From: Deinandra increscens subsp. villosa
Lineage: Eukaryota > Streptophyta > Magnoliopsida > Asterales > Asteraceae
Reading direction: 5' to 3'
Assembly (NCBI GenBank): GCA_039602395.1
Contig: JBCNJP010000025.1
Coordinates: 50,921,980-50,985,979, forward strand
DNA: 64,000 nucleotides
This document shows, in pieces, positions 11,770 to 24,586 of this stretch. The translations under genes were made by a program, and so were the position numbers. Position 1 is the stretch's first letter, and each line of letters starts with the position of its first letter. Below the pieces are notes generated by a model that did no database searches, was not told the DNA's origin, and was given only the letters and a program-made list of their open reading frames with translations.

Positions 11770-12660
11770 CTATACGATCTGGAATTTTCTCTATACGGTC
11801 TAGAAATGGATTGTAGTAGAACTGTAGATCGTATAGTTCAATTGTTGGATTGTATGGAAATAACTCTATACGATCTAGCTACGGTACTTATTAATTTTTT
11901 TACTATCACTTTATTTTTCTTCTATACGATCTAGGATAAAGACATTGAGTTTGGTCTAACTGTAGATCGCATAGAACAAACTCCTAGATCGTTTGAACCC
12001 TTGTTCTATACGATCTAGGACTCCTTGTTCATTCTTACTTTTGTTTTTATACGATCCTGAAGAAAGCCTTGCAATTTGGCCTAACTGTAGATCGTATAGA
12101 ACAAATTCCTAGATCGTCTGATTTTTGTTCTATACGATCTAGGCACAGTGTTTTGATTTTGAGAAACTTAGTTTTTGCTCTATACGATCCAGGAGAAAGC
12201 CACATTCTAGCCTAACTCTAGATCGTATAGAACAAAATCTTATATCGTCTGAATTTGTTCTATATGATATAGGTTCCTTGTTTTAATTTTTTAATTTTCT
12301 GTTTTTGCTCTATACGATCCAGGAAGAAGCCCATCAATCCGGCCTAACTGTAGATCTTATAGAACAAATGTTCTAGATCGTTTGAATTTTTTCTATACGA
12401 TCTAGGACACATAATTTTTTTGTGAAGTTTCTGGGTTGTATGAATTTGGTCTATACTATCTAAGTTTAAACCCGTACGACCTGGACTTCATACTTGGTTA
12501 TTTTTTGTGGATCTGTATGTTTAGTCTAGACGGTCTGGACTTTGATCTATACGATCTAGGTCCAAACCTATACGATCTAGAAAGCTTTAGATCGTCTGAA
12601 CTTGGTCTATAGGACCTGGAGTTTAAATGATCTAGGGTTTATCTAAACTATACGATCTAC
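11770..12660 (+). repeat. Element E palindromic array of the word TATACGATCTAG
   Basis: About 20 degenerate copies of TATACGATCTAGG and its complement. From about 11930 to 12430 they form four or five tandem units of roughly 125 bases. Each unit has the word inverted (TAGATCGTATAGAACAAA) and then direct (TTGTTCTATACGATCTA), so each could fold into a long hairpin or cruciform. The array ends about 40 bases upstream of the TATA box that precedes the aORF leader. Confidence 0.85.
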
Positions 12661-12699
12661 ACTTTAAAACTTATTTTTTTTTTGTTTTTCATCTGAACA

Positions 12700-12708
12700 T
12701 ATATAAAG
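12700..12708 (+). promoter_or_regulatory. Internal TATA box for the element E aORF
   Basis: TATATAAAG followed by a pyrimidine-rich start region (12715-12800) typical of a plant transcription start. It lies just after the palindromic array and 170 bases before a consensus splice donor. F has the same arrangement in front of its aORF. Confidence 0.6.
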
Positions 12709-12877
12709 ACCCAAACCCTTCTCTTTTCTCACATCTCAAATTCACGCAATCATTCTCCATCTTTTTCTCTCGACGACCAGCGACCCTTCACTTTTCTCTT
12801 CTCTGACACATTCTCATATCATGATTTCGAATCCCAAGTGTGTGTGGTTGATTCACTTATCACTCACACCCATTGTG

Positions 12878-15629
<2,752 letters not shown>

Positions 15630-16203
15630 ATGCCTCCTATACGTCAGAATATAGATGATGATTCTGATGAAGCAATTGGTTATGGTGCTACACATAATCA
15701 GTTATGTTACTTTAACGGAAACTAGAGGTTTGCAAAAACTTTTGAAGAGGCTTTCCGAATTCTAGAACACTCCAACTAGGCTACCAGTATACTGCTGGAA
15801 CTAGTGATTTACAATTCTACTGTTGAGGATTTCTAGAATAATGCTCAGGTAGTAACCGGTGCTGACGACACAAAATCGTTGACTTCCAGAGTGCAGGATA
15901 CTGAGCTCGAGATCACTGAAGAAAGAATCAGAACAGTACTCCAACTTGATGATGCTGAATCTCCTATTAGTTTTCCTAAAGCTGAATGGCAAGAAACTAT
16001 GAGGAGAATGGGTTATCAGAGAGAGCTGAGCGTTGATGAAAATCGTTCGGTGAACAAGTCCTTTTCCCTTCCAACTGGAGGTTTATCATAACTTACTATC
16101 TGCTTACTTTCTCTCCAAGATGCTCTGGAACGGATGATTTCGTTGAAGAATCCACATGGGCTATTCATGGCTTGGTGACCAGAGCCAGATTCAACCTATC
16201 TAA
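15630..16203 (+). pseudogene. Element E aORF (env-position ORF), 5' part, decayed
   Basis: Starts Met-Pro-Pro directly after a splice acceptor, as in F. It aligns with the N-terminal domain of the F aORF: a region ending in EITEERIRTVLQLDD, then a Met-Gly-Tyr segment (ORF segment 15879-16091). Stops occur from about 15723 on, and frames change. Element B is inserted at 16203 and the gene resumes at 34865. Similar N-terminal domains are, as I recall, common in uncharacterised Asteraceae retroelement proteins. Function unknown. Confidence 0.65.
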
Positions 16204-16547
16204 TGTTGATACATGGTCCTTGATCGTCATGTGAAGTATCGAATACAAGACGGATCACACAAGATTGCTGAGGTCCGAACTCCCAGCGAACCTGGAGTTC
16301 GGACAGCTCCGAGCTTGTGGCCGAACCTGAGGTTCGGCCAGACGTGTTTCAGCCTTATAAATAGGTCGTCTTGTATTGTAGAAGGGATAACAGTCTAAGC
16401 TTCCGCGTCATATATTCTCTGTGTACTCTGTGATCTTTGTGGTTAATACTATACAAAGCTCATTTGTATTTACTGTTTGTGTTTCATCTCGTATTTCATT
16501 GATTTCATTACGACTAAGTAGAAGATCCATACGCTCACGCACTTTCA
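16204..16547 (+). mobile_element. Element B 5' LTR
   Basis: 344 bases, TGTTGATAC to ACTTTCA. A TATA box (TTATAAATAGG, about 16353-16364) is preceded by palindromes built from the word GGTTCGG, including a perfect GCCGAACCTGAGGTTCGGC near 16320. Confidence 0.95.
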
Positions 16548-16549
16548 AG

Positions 16550-16561
16550 TGGTATCAGAGC
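16550..16561 (+). promoter_or_regulatory. Primer-binding site of element B
   Basis: TGGTATCAGAGC two bases after the 5' LTR; matches initiator Met-tRNA. Confidence 0.95.
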
Positions 16562-16794
16562 TTTAGGTTTGCTCTACTAGTCGGAAATCAGTGTTTCTCG
16601 GGGTTTTGAATTCAAATTCACGTTTTTTATGAAAATGTCAATCATTTTTGAGTTCGTTTGATTGTTTCGAGTGTGCTTTTCATTCAAAATTCATTCCTGA
16701 GGTGTTTCTGTCATGTTTGCTTAAATTCCTGTCGAAAATTCCAGTCAAAAACGTTGAAAATCGAGAAAATGTCGTCGAGTGAATTCTATTCTGT

Positions 16795-17035
16795 TTGAGG
16801 TTCGGACAATTTCGGCATAACCGCTCCGAACTTGAGGTTCGGACGGAGTTCGGTCTCTATATTGATTCGGTGAGAGTTCGGTGAGGGATCGGTCAGTGTT
16901 CGGACTAAGTTCGGTGATAGTTCGGAGTTGTTTGATTCTTGTTCGTCTAAAGGTCAGGTTCGAAGGGAGTTCGGCGTTCTTTAGGTTCGGATTAAGCTCG
17001 GAGGAGGTTCGGACGAGGTTCTGAGTGAACAGTAA
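16795..17035 (+). repeat. Element B leader array of the word GTTCGG
   Basis: About 15 irregular copies of GTTCGG and close variants in the untranslated leader between PBS and gag. The same word forms the palindromes upstream of the TATA box in the LTR of this element. Confidence 0.85.
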
Positions 17036-17050
17036 CCTGTTTTTTCAAAA

Positions 17051-18869
17051 ATGTCCGATTTTCAAGCGTTCGCGGCTATTCAAAATTCAGTTCAGGCAAC
17101 GATGCAAACAATGATTAACTATGACAATGAAATTGGAACAAGTCAGAAAGTTCCCAAATTACTTAAATTGGAAGATTATCATAGTTGGATGATACGATTT
17201 GAAGCGTTTGTTTCCGCAAATGATATCGATATGTGGTTATCGTATTCTGAACAATATACATATCCTAAGGGTGAAGATGGGGAACCAATTCTTCAAAGGA
17301 AGCTTTCTGGTGAACAAAAGAAAGCATATCAAGCTGAGAAAAAGGCTTATGGTACTTTAACAATGGCTTTGCCTACTGATTTACTACATCAATTTTCAAG
17401 TAACTATACCGCAAAGAGCTTGTGGGATGCTCTAGAAAAGAGATGTGAAGGCAATGACCAGTATAAGAAAAGTCGACAAAAGGTGTTGAAGAAGGAATTC
17501 GATAGCTTTAAACATTATCAAAATGAATCAATTCCAAATCTAATTGCAAGATTTGCACATTTAATGAGTGAAATGAAATTGGTGAATCTTACAAAAGATG
17601 AAGCAGATAGGAAATAAAAGATTATGGAAGCTCTACCAGAGAAGTGGGAAAATTATGTGATGATGATTACTAATGATAAGGATTATCCAAGGTTGTCGTT
17701 TAATGATCTGATTCAACGAATCCAAGCTAGGGATATGGAGTTAAAAGTGAACAAGTCACTTCCTGAGCAAATTCAGAATCCTGCAGTGTATTATGGCAAC
17801 AATGATTCAACTTTGAATGCTGGAAAGTCTAATATTCTTAGTTCTGCACCCCCTACAGCATTTCTGGCAGGTAAATCTGACACTCCAAGTTATTCATCTG
17901 CTGCTTGTAGTGTGTCAATTCCTAGTTCTTCGACTCAAAGTGCATTGTCTGTTCAAACTGTTGATGATTATAATGCGTTGTGTCTACATTGGTATCTTCA
18001 TACTTTGGTGTTATTACTGGTGCTGTGAGTAATGCTGAGTTAGCAAATGAAGATTACGATCAGATTGATTATGATCATTTGGAGGAAATGGATCTGAATT
18101 GGCAATATGCTATGTTGGTTCGTAGAACGAAGAAATTTTTCAATAGAACTGGTAAGAAGAGACTAAATCAGGAAGGAAGGATTGGATTGGACAAATCTAA
18201 AGTGAAATGTTATAAGTGTTCCGTTTATGGTCACTTTGCTCGAGAATGTCCAAGTTTTGCTGAAAGTAAATTGAAGACTGGTCAGCATGCACATTTAGTG
18301 TTTCATCCATCAGATAAAGCTGAAAAGGTTGATCAGAAATCTACTACTCTTGCTCATGATTGGACTAATACATTTATGCATCCAGATGGATTTGCCTGGA
18401 ATGCAGATTCAGATATTAAAAAGAATCATACTCCAATCTCAATTGCTTTAACCGTTCAACATGCTGATGATGAAAGCTTTTTAACAGAATATGATACTTC
18501 TTCAAGTATATCTTTGGTTCAAGAAGAATTACCTAGGTCTTCTGAGAATTCAAAAGATGATGAATTTAAATGTTATAACTGTGAGAAGTTGCTCAAGAAG
18601 ATTGCAAGTTTTGAACAAGATTGTCAATTATCAACTGAAGAAATTGTGGTTCTCAAGAAAGAGGTGGAAGATTTTCAAAAGAAGTATTATGAGTTGGTTC
18701 ATATTCATGACGATGTTTTGAAGGAAAATGCTCAATTGGCTGAAGAGTGTCAGAAAGCCAAAGCTGAAGCGTTAGATGCAGCTCAAGACTTTGAGAATCT
18801 GTTTGAGAAGAGTTATCCGGTTCAGCAAAAATATGAAGAGGCTACTGCTCTTATTGCAAAAACTGCTGT
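17051..18869 (+). pseudogene. gag: Element B gag, 5' part, decayed
   Basis: Copia Gag (UBN2/DUF4219-like) starting Met-Ser-Asp-Phe-Gln. Visible: the capsid domain with KLEDYHSWMIRFEAFV and a SLWDALEKRCEGN segment, then the first CCHC knuckle (CYKCSVYGHFAREC, 18208-18249) and the start of a long coiled coil. Damage: an in-frame TAA at 17615-17617 and a frameshift near 17980-18030. Element A interrupts it after the GCTGT target site (18865-18869); the protein sequence continues without loss at 31596. Confidence 0.88.
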
Positions 18870-19347
18870 TGTTGGTCCTCACTGATCTTAATCAGTGCTA
18901 ATGAAGGTGTTTTGAGAAGAAAACCAATCAAATATCAATAAAAGATGATTTCCAATAGCTAAAATGGGTTTTTAGTATTGAACAATCACAACTACAACCA
19001 AATAGATGATAAGAGATGAACAATAGCTACAAAGATTGAATAGAATGCTCCTAGCCGTCACCAAACTTACCAATAATCAGAAATCTTGTATTAGGGTTGC
19101 TAAAGTTGCAAAAGGTTACAAAGAGGTACACAAAGGCGACTATTTATACAGATCAGTAGACAGTTTCGCTGGCAGTTTCGCTGGCCAAGCGAAACTGTCA
19201 CTGAGACAACCCTAATCTAGATACCGAGCGAAACAACAGTTTCGCTCGGTAGTTTCGCTAGCTAACAAAAAGACAACATTACAAATGAAACTAAACTAAA
19301 CAAGCCGACTAAACAAAACTATGAATTCCTCCCTACATTGATCTTCA
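18870..19347 (-). mobile_element. Element A 3' LTR
   Basis: 478 bases. The minus strand begins TGAAGATCAATG and ends GGACCAACA. On the minus strand a TATAAATAG box (about 19140-19150) follows AGTTTCGCT/AGCGAAACT palindromes (19162-19260). A polypurine tract (CTAGGGGGAATAT, minus) abuts at 19348-19360. Confidence 0.93.
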
Positions 19348-19383
19348 ATATTCCCCCTAGGGAGGGATTCAGCCTCTGGATCT

Positions 19384-20709
19384 TCATTTTTCTGCTTCGG
19401 CTTCATTTGCGCTCGGCTCTTTGTTCAAATCTGTTGTCCCTGATTCCCCCAAAACTATTGACTCATCAGCAACGGGGACTTCAGCCGGCTTCACAACCTG
19501 CTCAGATGATTCATCAATTCTGCCCCAAGCAGAGTTCATCAAGTTTGCCAGCTCTCTGTCTTCTTCCTGTCTTTCTTCACCAGCCCTTACCTTCTGTGCT
19601 AAATCTTTAATCTCTTTAACGATCCCCCGGGCCTTGTTAGCAACCCTCATGAACAGGTTTGCTTCTTCAGCAGTGTCTTCTCCTGCCCCACATCTAATTT
19701 GATTTTCGCACAAGGTTTTCAGATCGTCATTGCTGAATGAGAAGACTTCCATTGGATCAAACAGCCTGATTTCAGCATCTTCGCCCAGTCTGATAACTGC
19801 TTCACCAGTCTGATTGTCATAGAACCATTTCTTGAATGATTGCAGCCTGGATAGCTGTTGATCAGGAATTCTAACCCGGTTCATTGTTTTTGCTGGTTTG
19901 TACCTCAGGGAAATTTTGGGCTTTCCAGTCCTCTCATCAATTTCAGTCTTTGATTTCCTCCTTTCTCCTTTCATATACCCGAAGGACTTAAAGTCGTCTT
20001 TCACAGCTTGCTGCAGCATCATCTTCAAATTGCTGGCCCTTGTACTCTTGTCTTCGTCAATTAAGGGAAGATCTGCCAGCCTCCTCAGATCCCATCTGGG
20101 CAAGGTTTTGAAGCTATCGCGTTTGTGCACATATGAGATACTGCCCCCTCTTCTTTTGATCATGAAGGCATGTATGGCAGCATTGAATTTCCAGCTGATG
20201 ATGTGTCGATCAGACTCTTTCCTCTTCGGTTGTGAGATGTTTTGGAACAAAGGAGTCTGTTCTTCAATAGCGGGCTTTGTAAACCATTCTTCTCTTTTTA
20301 AATCGATCACTTCTTGGCTGATAGAACTTATCCTTGCTTGATAAGTTAGAGGATTTTCATTCAAAGAATAGTTATCAGGCTCAGAAAGATCTTCAATCTC
20401 ATCATCTTCATCATCTTCATCAATAAGGTGGAATTGTGCCTCGACAATCTCTGGCTGTTTGTCGGGTCCAGAGTCATAAAGGTTTACGTCACCTACATTG
20501 ATGGCATCGAAAGCTTCATCATTCCCAGCACCACTTCCTCCTGCTTCATTTTCACCAGAACCACTGCCACCTGCTCCTCCAGTTGTAAATTTTGAGATAT
20601 CAGTCATAGAATCAATCTCAGCTTCACTCATCTGATTAGGCAGACCCAGGTGCTTCTTTATCTCATTCATATTTACCAGCAGAGATTTTATAAGTGAAGA
20701 TTGTTTCAC
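19384..20709 (-). CDS. Element A aORF, C-terminal part (env position)
   Basis: 441-codon frame that continues the previous ORF after a frameshift. It starts in the rest of a coiled coil, then a Gly/Ser/Glu-rich disordered stretch and acidic DEDDEDDEIEDL. It ends with a conserved C-terminal domain containing KKWFYDNQTGEAVIRLG and IRLFDPMEVFSFSNDDLK, which aligns with WYYDPTTHEVVVL...FYDPVDLLRFGERDIKLL in D and with a segment in F. No signal peptide, membrane segment or cysteine framework is seen, so 'env-like' describes position only. The first codon of the open frame is GTG, not a real start. Confidence 0.75.
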   Translation of the reverse strand: MKQSSLIKSLLVNMNEIKKHLGLPNQMSEAEIDSMTDISKFTTGGAGGSGSGENEAGGSGAGNDEAFDAINVGDVNLYDSGPDKQPEIVEAQFHLIDEDDEDDEIEDLSEPDNYSLNENPLTYQARISSISQEVIDLKREEWFTKPAIEEQTPLFQNISQPKRKESDRHIISWKFNAAIHAFMIKRRGGSISYVHKRDSFKTLPRWDLRRLADLPLIDEDKSTRASNLKMMLQQAVKDDFKSFGYMKGERRKSKTEIDERTGKPKISLRYKPAKTMNRVRIPDQQLSRLQSFKKWFYDNQTGEAVIRLGEDAEIRLFDPMEVFSFSNDDLKTLCENQIRCGAGEDTAEEANLFMRVANKARGIVKEIKDLAQKVRAGEERQEEDRELANLMNSAWGRIDESSEQVVKPAEVPVADESIVLGESGTTDLNKEPSANEAEAEK

Positions 20710-20716
20710 AACAATC

Positions 20717-21871
20717 TCATTCAGATATCTGTATTTGCTTATCCTTTTCTTTCTCTCTAATCTCAGAGTTGACCAGCTTTGTTTTAATCATCGCAAGTTC
20801 ATTGGCCAAAGAGGTGTTTACATTTCTAATAACATCCTGATCCAACTCAGATCGAGGATCAACTTTTCTTTTCTTGCTTCCCCTCACTTCTTCTTCAGTA
20901 GTGGCACTACGTTTTTGCTTTGATCTCTTTTCTAGCTGTGCCATCTCTTCAAACTCATCTTCAATCTCATCTGCTGGTTCCTTACCAGAGCTTCTTACAT
21001 ACTGTTTCCTTTTTCCTTTAACATTCTCACTTTCTTTTCCGTCATTTCTCCTCTTGTTTTCAGATTCTATCAGCTTCTGAATATATTCGTACCTCTTTTC
21101 AGAGTACATATGCTTCATCAGGTAAGTGGTGTACCCGGAGAAATCGGGTCTTTTTGCAGCACAATCAGATAGAATTCTTGGGTGCATAGGAGTTACAACA
21201 AGAGCTACACCCAGCTTTGGCAGTTCCGGCTCTAAGTGATCGATTATCATTTGCAAAAATCTTGGATACAGGAGCCATCTCGACTTCCTCAGCGCTTGAA
21301 TGTTAGAAACCATTGCGTCGAAGATACGCTGAGGGATGTTGGCCTTCTTCCCTTTACATACCAGAAGCATAGCCTCAGCCCAAATTAAGTTAAGACCATC
21401 AGAACCCCCTTTTCTGTCGTCCAAGCAGGAAATGAAAACGTGAGCGATGTATCTCCATTCCTTCGACATTAAAGACTTTTTGATTTCTTTCTTGTTCTTC
21501 CATAATTCACCTCCTTCATAACCCATTTCTCTCTCAAATCCTTTCAAAATTTCCAATTCCTTCATCTTTGTGACTTCACCTACGTCACTTTCAAGCTTAA
21601 GGGCTGCAGCAATCGTTTTCATTGTAATAACGATATCCTTCTTCATAACTTTGGCTCGAATACATTCTGGTTTGGCCTTTACGTCGTACTCAGCAGTGAG
21701 CCAAAATTCTCTGATATGCCTTTCGTCCATGATTGGCATGTGTGATATAGCGTGAGAGATGCACGATTTCTTCAGCCATGCTATACAATCTCTAAATCCA
21801 ATTGCCTTCTCGGTGCCATCATCCAAAAATGCTGTAACGTTGCTTCGAGGCTCGTGCTTTAATGTTGACAT
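20717..21871 (-). CDS. Element A aORF, N-terminal part (env position)
   Basis: 384 codons from ATG (MSTLKHEP) placed four bases after a CAG acceptor. The N-terminal globular domain carries IREFWLTAEYD, a Met-Gly-Tyr-Glu-Gly segment and LLYPRFLQMIIDHLEPEL, all shared with the aORFs of D, E and F. It is followed by an acidic region (DEIEDEFEEM), an SV40-like nuclear signal (GSKKRKVDP) and a coiled coil. It ends at TGA (20717-20719); the next frame continues the coiled coil, so one frameshift separates the two halves. D encodes the equivalent protein in one frame of about 860 codons. Function unknown; possibly nuclear. Confidence 0.75.
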   Translation of the reverse strand: MSTLKHEPRSNVTAFLDDGTEKAIGFRDCIAWLKKSCISHAISHMPIMDERHIREFWLTAEYDVKAKPECIRAKVMKKDIVITMKTIAAALKLESDVGEVTKMKELEILKGFEREMGYEGGELWKNKKEIKKSLMSKEWRYIAHVFISCLDDRKGGSDGLNLIWAEAMLLVCKGKKANIPQRIFDAMVSNIQALRKSRWLLYPRFLQMIIDHLEPELPKLGVALVVTPMHPRILSDCAAKRPDFSGYTTYLMKHMYSEKRYEYIQKLIESENKRRNDGKESENVKGKRKQYVRSSGKEPADEIEDEFEEMAQLEKRSKQKRSATTEEEVRGSKKRKVDPRSELDQDVIRNVNTSLANELAMIKTKLVNSEIREKEKDKQIQISE

Positions 21872-21874
21872 TTT

Positions 21875-22513
21875 CTGCGTATGAAACCGAGAGTTTGTGA
21901 GTTAAACTGAATTTAAATTAAATTAAATTTAAAAAATTAGTTTCGCTGCGAAATAGCAGTTTCGCAAAGAAACCATAGCATGACAACACAGCGAAATCAG
22001 TTGATTCGCGAGAATGGTCGCGGCGACACTGACGAGGTCAGTTTCGCCGAGAAACAGCAGTTTCGCTGCGAGACAGCAGTTTCGCCAAAGGCGAAACAAC
22101 AATTTCGCTGGAAATCACGGCGACACTGTCAACGAAATTAGGGCATTATCGCTAGACAGTTTCGCTCGTGACTTTGAACTTTCGTTCAGTTTCGCTGACA
22201 GAACATTTAGTTTCGCTTAAGAAACATCTAGTTTCGCTGAAGGAACACTTAGTTTCGCTGAATGAATATTTAGTTTCGCTGGTCGCGACTTTTCAAATTC
22301 AAAATCTGGAAATCAATTTTTGGCTCTGATTTTGCATCTAAAGCGACTGTTAAAGTGATACAACGTTCAAGTGAGCACAATGAGGGTTCAAAAAGCTTTC
22401 AACATCCGATTAAAGGGACCGGAAACCCTGCAGTCGCCGATTCAACTTAAAAACCCCAAAAAGGAGGCGGCTTCAGATACGATAATATGAGTAGATGACC
22501 AGAAGCATTTTAC
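21875..22513 (-). other. Predicted leader intron of the element A aORF
   Basis: Donor TTTAAG-GTAAAA at 22513 and acceptor ACGCAG at 21875, four bases before the ATG. 639 bases long, close to the 603 bases predicted in D. It contains about 15 copies of AGTTTCGCT (21935-22290). Confidence 0.5.
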
Positions 22514-22645
22514 CTTAAACCGATATCGGTTAAATGGCAATGAAACAGGAAACGGTTTGGCGAAATTAAGAGTTTCGCGAGAGAGGGTTTGCAGGGTTTT
22601 CTCGGTTAGGGTTTCGGAATAATGACCGAAAGTCTCGATCAAAGG

Positions 22646-22830
22646 TATAAATACCTGAGCAGTTTCGCCCGTAGTTTCGCTAGGGCGAAACAGTAGTTTC
22701 GCCTAAGCGAAAGAGCATATTCGCTCGAGATTTTTGATTAAACAGTTTAGTTTCGCCGACATCGAAAGTATAGGTTCGCTGTGTGCGCATACGGCGAAAC
22801 TGATCAGGCGAAACAATAGTTTCGCTGAAA
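22646..22830 (-). promoter_or_regulatory. Internal promoter-like region of element A: TTTCGCT array plus TATA
   Basis: On the minus strand, an array of AGCGAAAC/GTTTCGCT words (22660-22830) leads into GTATTTATACC (22646-22653 core). It mirrors the LTR, where the same word stands upstream of the TATA box. The transcript would carry the aORF with its leader intron. Confidence 0.5.
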
Positions 22831-24586
22831 CCCTAAAAAGTTTAATTTTGTCTCCTGAACACTTCTGCAAGCCAATCGAATACACGACCCTTTACACTTT
22901 GATTATGTTCCATCAAGCAGATAAGATTTTGAAATTCTGGAAATGCCGACTAACTCACACACATCAGGATTCAATCACGCAAGCATCATACTCTTCACAA
23001 TGTATCGATCTTATAAAAAAGGACGCAGAAAGAAAATCCTTTTGGCTTTTCTAATTTTAAATTAAAACACACCAAAAATCTTTTTGAGTTTTCTAAAAAG
23101 AAGTGTAGAACGACTATACAAACAAACTCTATTTTAATTTTGAGAAAGATCCAGACGTGAGATCATATCAACCAATACGCATCATACACATTTCAATTTC
23201 AAACTTAATCAGCATGTAAGACAAGCAGATCACGAATGCATCATATTGATATTAAGCATGCACTAATAGTATTTATCATTTTTGGATATGCTTAAGGTGT
23301 ATTAATCATGCACTGATCACCCAGCCTCACTCTATCAAAGAAGTTAACAAATCATCATATTTATCTTGATTTTTCTTTTGTTCTTTTTCAAAATGAGATA
23401 TGCGTTCATGATGTTTCATGCAAAAATAAAGCAGAACCCTAAGTGAACAGCAATCAGGTCGGCCGCAAAGCACGCAGAGAGAGCCCGATGCACTTAGGAA
23501 AATAAAAAATAAAAATAAAGCAGAAGACGTATATATCAACAACAATCAGGTCGGCCTTCTGGGCACGCAGAGAAAGTCCGATGATATATACTAAACACCA
23601 AGAAAATAAAGCAGAAACTCAATTAGCAGGTGATCAGGTCGGCCGCATAGGCACGCAAGGAAGACCCACTGAGTTGAGTGTAAAAATGGCGTAAAGCCTT
23701 ATTACAAAGCATGCGTACATCAGAACATCTCTTATTCTATTTTTATAAGATATCAGAATCATTGCAACACTTATCAAGAAATGAAAACTAGAGTAAATCA
23801 GGCAAGCTTTATGTTTATATCCTACTCATAGATATCATATTAGTCATGCACACCCATAGATCATACAAGTACAGTACAGCTTTTATTTTTACTCTATCCA
23901 TGGCAGATAACGCATGTTGATGTACTATCATTTCTCACATGGTCGGATCAATTTCTCATTTTTGAAAATATAAAGTTTTTATTTTCTGATTTATTTATTC
24001 TTCCCCCAAAATCCACAAATACTTTATTTTTGGATTTTCAATAAGGAAACAAAACAAAACAAAATTGATTCGATCGATACTTGACACAATTTGAAAATCA
24101 ACCAAAGGGGTTACCGATATGATGCATGCACTTTATCCTCTATCCGATAGTATCATTAAGTCAGGCATTCCATTCATAATGGTTATATTTGAAAAACGCT
24201 GGAAGGGAGACACCTTTTACCCAATTTTAAGCAGTTTTAGTGTGATTTACCCTCAATTCCCCCACAAGGTTGCAAACAAAGACATCAATAAGCAGTTATG
24301 AGAGAAACGCAAGGTAAATGTAACTAAAATACTCCCCTGATCATATTCGAGTGACGATTGCCAGAAATCATTTGAAGGAAGATGACGTGATCATTGATTT
24401 CTTAATTTAGGAGTGTAGCCAATCAACATGCTTAACTGCAACAACCACCTGATTCAAGACAAAAGGAATTTAGCATGATGATCTAAGTAAAACAAACTTA
24501 AGATAAAATAAGTTAAAGGAATATGTACAAAAGTATTTATTTATTTATTTATTTATATTTTATTTTATTTATTTTTTTTATATAAT
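22831..24586 (-). other. Element A post-pol non-coding region
   Basis: AT-rich, with the hairpin array (23438-23679) and PPT-like G tracts on the minus strand near 24000, 24254 and 24329. AT-rich low-complexity repeats occupy 24530-24590. No coding frame is supported. Confidence 0.55.
23438..23679 (-). other. Element A triple hairpin array
   Basis: Three stem-loops spaced about 90 bases apart (plus-strand sequence given). a1: CCTAAGTG (23438-23445) with CACTTAGG (23491-23498). a2: GTATATATCA (23529-23538) with TGATATATAC (23582-23591). a3: ACTCAA (23617-23622) with TTGAGT (23674-23679). The outer stems are unrelated in sequence, yet each is perfectly complementary. The interiors share ATCAGGTCGGCC...GCACGCA, the complement of the core in B and C. 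A repeat pattern with conserved interior and covarying flanks suggests RNA structure. Confidence 0.75.

Noticed and set aside
19384..21871. aORF as a true retroviral envelope gene
   Set aside because: No signal peptide, membrane segment, cleavage site or glycoprotein-like cysteines; only its position after pol resembles env.
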